Origin: a virus
Reading direction: 5' to 3' (one strand)
DNA: 32,897 nucleotides
IMG/VR virus record: IMGVR_UViG_3300044626_000445
Coordinates: 1 to 32,897 of that record
The notes under the pieces: generated by a model
Database searches by the model: none
Told to the model about the DNA's origin: nothing
What the model saw: only the letters and a program-made list of their open reading frames with translations
Part shown: piece after piece, positions 30,741 through 32,897 of the stretch
How the letters are laid out: each line of letters opens with the position of its first letter
Position numbering within the stretch: position 1 is the stretch's first letter
Made by a program: the position numbers and the translations under genes

Positions 30741-30957
30741 CAGCGCCCGTCAGTTGAACCGGGAGCACCTTCCCAACAAGCGCCAAGAACGGCGCCGGGT
30801 GGCTTTGCGCGACGCTGGTCAGGTACTCGACGCCGCCAGCCTCGTCTAAGGCTTGCGCAATCATGTCGCGGATGAGCGCCGTGTTCTTGTTCGGGACGCC
30901 CTTTTTGCGCCCAGGCCCCGGCGTGCCTTTTCCGATTCCTGCGGTTTGTTTTTCCAT
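30658..30957 (-). CDS. Putative terminase small subunit
   Basis: This gene encodes 99 residues from the ATG at 30957. It starts with a basic, Gly-rich DNA-binding-type segment (G-T-P-G-P-G-R-K-K-G-V-P-N-K-N-T-A-L-I-R-D-M-I), continues with a helix and ends P-F-L-A-L-V-G-K-V-L-P-V-Q-L-T-G. This pattern is common in small proteins located directly before phage large terminases. It overlaps the large subunit gene by 83 bases. It probably recognises the packaging site. It is the first gene after the putative late promoter. Confidence 0.75.
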   Translation of the reverse strand: MEKQTAGIGKGTPGPGRKKGVPNKNTALIRDMIAQALDEAGGVEYLTSVAQSHPAPFLALVGKVLPVQLTGADGGPIEHSHATKEQRDAAVAAATRADT

Positions 30958-31010
30958 GGTTCCCCCGGCGACAGGGACAGTTGCGCCCGAAAGCGAGCCA
31001 GAAAGCACAA

Positions 31011-31027
31011 CGCCCCATCCCGGGGCG
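31011..31027 (-). terminator. Weak leader hairpin upstream of terminase
   Basis: On the minus strand CGCCCC and GGGGCG pair around GGGAT, followed by TTGTGCTTTC, a poor U-tract. It lies between the putative late promoter and the terminase genes, where a Q-dependent early terminator would be expected. The other bases of the 30958-31136 gap hold no gene that I can support. Confidence 0.4.
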
Positions 31028-31111
31028 CTGCTCGCATGAGCCTTGCAGTGACACTGCCGCCTCCGAAATGGAAGGGCGCGTCCTATGCCTATGGGCTCAC
31101 ACGTTCCCCGA

Positions 31112-31140
31112 AGCGTGCCACAGTTCGGCGGGTGCGTCAA
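31112..31140 (-). promoter_or_regulatory. Possible late promoter downstream of the Q-like gene
   Basis: On the minus strand TTGACG at 31140-31135 is followed after 17 bases by CACGCT at 31117-31112. The -35 box is good, the -10 box weak. Position right after a Q-like gene, about 155 bases before the first late gene, fits a lambda-type late promoter with a leader. Confidence 0.38.
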
Positions 31141-31505
31141 GCCCCCCTGTTCCTCAGCATGTCCCGCGCATCAATGACCGTCTGCTTGAGCCCGTCGAGC
31201 GTCAGCCCCAGCGCCTGCGCCATCCTGCGGGGCGCCACCGGGTAGACGTAGTGCCACTGGATTGAATGCCGATGCAGCTCGGGCAGCGTCACAAAGACCT
31301 TCTGCAGCTTCACCGCTTCCCGCGTGTCTACCGGATCGCTCACGCTGTGCCCGCTGTACTGATCGCTGCTTTTGTACCCGCGAAACATCGGATGCACGGC
31401 CCGATGGCTTGCACCGCGGCACCAGCGCGCCCAGTTGCGCAGCCGCTCATCCACGGGCCATTGCCGCTCGGGGATTGCGTGAAAGTCGATCTCGTCTCGT
31501 GTCAT
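31137..31505 (-). CDS. Q-like late antiterminator
   Basis: This gene encodes 122 residues from the ATG at 31505, with AGGGG at good spacing. It has W-P-V-D-E-R-L-R-N-W-A-R-W-C-R near residue 18, then a variable segment, then V-T-L-P-E-L-H-R-H-S-I-Q-W-H-Y-V-Y-P and a helix-turn-helix-like end (R-R-M-A-Q-A-L-G-L-T-L-D-G-L-K-Q-T-V-I-D-A-R-D-M-L-R). This matches my knowledge of Q-type phage proteins that let RNA polymerase pass terminators. Its place between the replication-side genes and the terminase supports the call. Confidence 0.72.
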   Translation of the reverse strand: MTRDEIDFHAIPERQWPVDERLRNWARWCRGASHRAVHPMFRGYKSSDQYSGHSVSDPVDTREAVKLQKVFVTLPELHRHSIQWHYVYPVAPRRMAQALGLTLDGLKQTVIDARDMLRNRGA

Positions 31506-31575
31506 CGCATCCCCTACAAGCTGCGCGCCAGCGCGGTCGTTATCTCGGTAGTGACTGTCTTTGCGGTCAAGGCGT

Positions 31576-31914
31576 TCACGGCCACCCCTCAAAGCTGATC
31601 CCCACCGCCCAAGCCGCCCGCTGCTGCTCGTACACGTACCGCACGCGCTTGCGGTCCCTGTCGTCCACGCCGAGCCACGCGGCCACGGCATCACGCACGC
31701 CCTTCAGCGAGCCGGCAAGGTTGTCGTCGTCCAGCCCGTTGCTAGGCGCAAACCGCGTCAGCGTCACCACGCACGGGAGCGGCGGCTTCTCGGCCCATCG
31801 GGCAAGCTCCCAGGCGGCGGCTTCCTTCTCAGCCTTCACCCGCTTTGCACGCACGCGCCAGTGCTCGCGGTCGTTCAAGCCGCGGCCGGTGCGTAGGTTT
31901 GGCAGCAGGATCAC
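31576..31914 (-). CDS. RusA-like Holliday-junction resolvase
   Basis: This gene encodes 112 residues; its ATG at 31914 overlaps the upstream stop. The motif G-L-D-D-D-N-L-A-G-S-L-K-G-V-R-D-A-V-A-A-W-L-G-V-D-D-R-D carries the spaced aspartates and lysine typical of RusA-type nucleases, which resolve branched DNA. The family is usually about 120 residues and often lies beside Q genes in phages. A 21-codon GTG frame overlaps its stop and ends at the ribosome site of the Q-like gene. Confidence 0.7.
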   Translation of the reverse strand: MILLPNLRTGRGLNDREHWRVRAKRVKAEKEAAAWELARWAEKPPLPCVVTLTRFAPSNGLDDDNLAGSLKGVRDAVAAWLGVDDRDRKRVRYVYEQQRAAWAVGISFEGWP

Positions 31915-32111
31915 ACCGCCTCCGCCATAAGCAGCCGCTCAAGCGCCAGCGCCAGCGCGACCCGGCTGTCTGCCTGGTGCCGCTGCTGCAGCGTCCTGAT
32001 GTCGTGCTCTACCGTGTGGCGATGCACGCCGAGGGCTGCGGCTATCTGCGCGTTGTTCTTGCCGTCGAGTAGCAGGGCTGCGACACCACTGCGGCGGGCT
32101 TCGGTGTTCAT
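31911..32111 (-). CDS. Small helix-turn-helix protein
   Basis: This gene encodes 66 residues; its ATG at 32111 overlaps the upstream stop (ATGA). Residues 10-40 (V-A-A-L-L-L-D-G-K-N-N-A-Q-I-A-A-A-L-G-V-H-R-H-T-V-E-H-D-I-R-T-L) are a clear helix-turn-helix of the FixJ/Fis type. A second helical part follows. It may regulate phage transcription or help another DNA-binding protein; the target is unknown. Confidence 0.72.
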   Translation of the reverse strand: MNTEARRSGVAALLLDGKNNAQIAAALGVHRHTVEHDIRTLQQRHQADSRVALALALERLLMAEAV

Positions 32112-32401
32112 GCTGTTTCAATGGGCCTGCGACGGCGCCACTTAGCCCAATCCGCGCGGCTCATGCCCACAAGGTTTTCGCGCCGGTTGTCGGTAGCGTC
32201 GTTATTTCGAAAACCGACCACCTCGTGACCCGGCAGGATCATTCGATGCAGCGGGTCATGGGCTCCCGTGTGGCCGGTGACAATTTGGCTTACAACACCG
32301 TCATTGCCTTTGTGCCCGCGCCAAACTTTCGTGCGCAACAAGTAGGCATCGCATTCGTCAACAGTGACGATAGTTCCGCACTTCAATCGAAAACGCTTCA
32401 T
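32108..32401 (-). CDS. HNH-like protein with missing catalytic histidine
   Basis: This gene encodes 97 residues from the ATG at 32401, which overlaps the upstream stop; the frame is open further upstream but the coupled start is preferred. L-H-R-M-I-L near residue 51 and N-N-D-A-T-D-N-R-R-E-N-L near 66-77 match the HNH_3 pattern seen in the intact endonuclease at 26347-26832. Where that protein has D-H this one has G-F (residues 63-64), so the key histidine is absent. It may be a domesticated DNA-binding form. The C-terminus is basic. Confidence 0.68.
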   Translation of the reverse strand: MKRFRLKCGTIVTVDECDAYLLRTKVWRGHKGNDGVVSQIVTGHTGAHDPLHRMILPGHEVVGFRNNDATDNRRENLVGMSRADWAKWRRRRPIETA

Positions 32402-32565
32402 CCCTGCACCCTCGCCACAAACCCCGGGCACCGCTGCAGCAGATTCGCCAGCGCAGGCCCGACGACTGGCGCACCGATGCGGGCTTGCCGGAAGTTGCCG
32501 CACTGCCACGGGCGGAAGTGGCGGCAATCCACGCAGCGCACGCGGGGGTCTAAGGGGTCGGTCAT
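32398..32565 (-). CDS. Small CxxC protein, possible zinc binder
   Basis: This gene encodes 55 residues from the ATG at 32565; both ends overlap neighbours as ATGA. R-C-V-D-C-R-H-F-R-P-W-Q-C-G-N-F near residue 10 and a late L-L-Q-R-C-P-G-F give C-x2-C-x-H plus further cysteines, a likely small zinc site. Very similar short proteins occur in replication-side operons of phages from related hosts, by my recollection. Function unknown. Confidence 0.68.
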   Translation of the reverse strand: MTDPLDPRVRCVDCRHFRPWQCGNFRQARIGAPVVGPALANLLQRCPGFVARVQG

Positions 32566-32897
32566 GCGGTCCTCACGGCTTGTTTAACGCGCGCCAGCAG
32601 CTCGGCGGGCGCTTTGGTGGCCTTGTGCTCTCGCTGGCGCTGTAGCTCGGCTTCGGCAAGGGCTAGGCCGGTCGGCGGTGGCGCGTCCACACGCTGCGCC
32701 GGCAGTTCATCGGGCTTCAGCCATGCAGCTTCCAGCCCCTGCGAACCCCGCCGACACCAGACGCGCAGAAACGCCTCCAGGGTCATGCCTGCCTTGCCTG
32801 CCTCGGTCACTGCCCCGTCGAGCGTGGTCTGCGTCACCGGGGCGCGCTTGGCTTTGCGTAGGTGCAGCCAGTCGGTCCAAACCTGTTCGGCAACATC
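32562..32897 (-). CDS. Phage replication-type protein, C-terminal part (cut by right edge)
   Basis: The open frame runs off the right edge with 111 codons visible, beginning D-V-A-E-Q-V-W-T-D-W-L-H-L-R-K-A-K-R-A-P-V-T. This is followed by A-G-M-T-L-E-A-F-L-R-V-W-C-R-R-G-S-Q-G-L-E-A-A-W-L. I recall this C-terminal domain from phage replication or helicase-loader proteins, where it follows a DNA-binding N-terminus. The GTG at 32837 could be read as a start but lies inside this conserved domain. Its stop overlaps the next gene. Confidence 0.65.
   Translation of the reverse strand, partial: DVAEQVWTDWLHLRKAKRAPVTQTTLDGAVTEAGKAGMTLEAFLRVWCRRGSQGLEAAWLKPDELPAQRVDAPPPTGLALAEAELQRQREHKATKAPAELLARVKQAVRTA

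Larger units (their letters stand above)
3825..32897. mobile_element. P22-like phage or prophage region (partial)
   Basis: From here to the right edge the genes form a tailed-phage genome segment: Q-like regulator, terminase, portal, scaffold, capsid, gp4- and gp10-like connectors, three ejection proteins, tailspike, holins and spanins, in essentially P22 order on the minus strand. The left boundary is placed just after the last attC core because no cassette feature follows. No integrase or repressor is in view, so whether this is an integrated prophage or a phage carrying cassettes cannot be decided from this window. Confidence 0.8.

Noticed and set aside
31505-31578. A 21-codon GTG frame between the RusA-like gene and the Q-like gene
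   Set aside because: It overlaps the upstream stop as GTGA and ends at the ribosome site of the next gene, so it may only be a coupling device. Too short to call as a gene.

Overview
The window is high-GC DNA with two dissimilar parts that meet near position 3825. Positions 1-3824 are the distal part of an integron gene-cassette array. Positions from about 3826 to the right edge are a tailed-phage genome segment, probably a prophage, with a P22-like (short-tailed) gene order. Gene style, GC content and protein types suggest a betaproteobacterial host, probably Burkholderiales. That is inference: no rRNA, tRNA or host housekeeping gene is present to confirm it.

Cassette array (1-3824, all genes on +). 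Nine attC recombination sites separate short genes: the tail of one cassette that enters from the left, then eight complete cassettes. Every complete cassette starts with TTRRRY-type bases whose reverse complement closes its own 3' end, often over 10-12 bases, which is the signature of units that circularise through attC. The orientation (gene, then attC) places the integrase and attI to the left, outside the window. The encoded proteins are small and mostly unknown. Two cassettes (1 and 5) carry homologous C-terminal domains. Cassette 6 encodes an HPPC-motif protein of a type I associate with phage genomes. Several cassette genes take their stop codon from the attC core GCCTAAC, and some attC loops carry a possible translation start.

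Junction and rightward block (3826-4987). After the ninth attC, whose last core is off-consensus, comes a good sigma70-type promoter (3871-3898), four tightly packed small + strand genes (3935-4783) and a strong terminator (4894-4918). A 17-base palindrome lies inside the last attC (3765-3781) and again just after the terminator (4930-4946). A half copy overlaps the promoter -35 box.

Phage late region (4988-32897, nearly all on -, read right to left). In transcription order: the end of a replication-type gene, a CxxC protein, an HNH-like protein lacking its key histidine, a helix-turn-helix protein, a RusA-like resolvase, a Q-like antiterminator, a putative late promoter and leader hairpin, small and large terminase, a P22-type portal, a small protein, an HNH-AP2 homing endonuclease, virion proteins, a terminator, scaffold, major capsid, decoration-like protein, gp4-like connector, two large adhesion-like proteins (996 and 584 residues), gp10-like stabilisation protein, minor proteins, three ejection proteins (gp7, gp20 and gp16 analogues), a terminator pair, a beta-helix tailspike, two holin-like proteins, a small membrane protein, Rz with nested Rz1, a CxxC protein, and a metallophosphoesterase with an N-terminal helix-turn-helix. 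Many neighbours overlap as ATGA, GTGA, TGATG or TAATG, so translation is strongly coupled. No endolysin, integrase or repressor is visible; they would have to lie to the right or be unrecognised.
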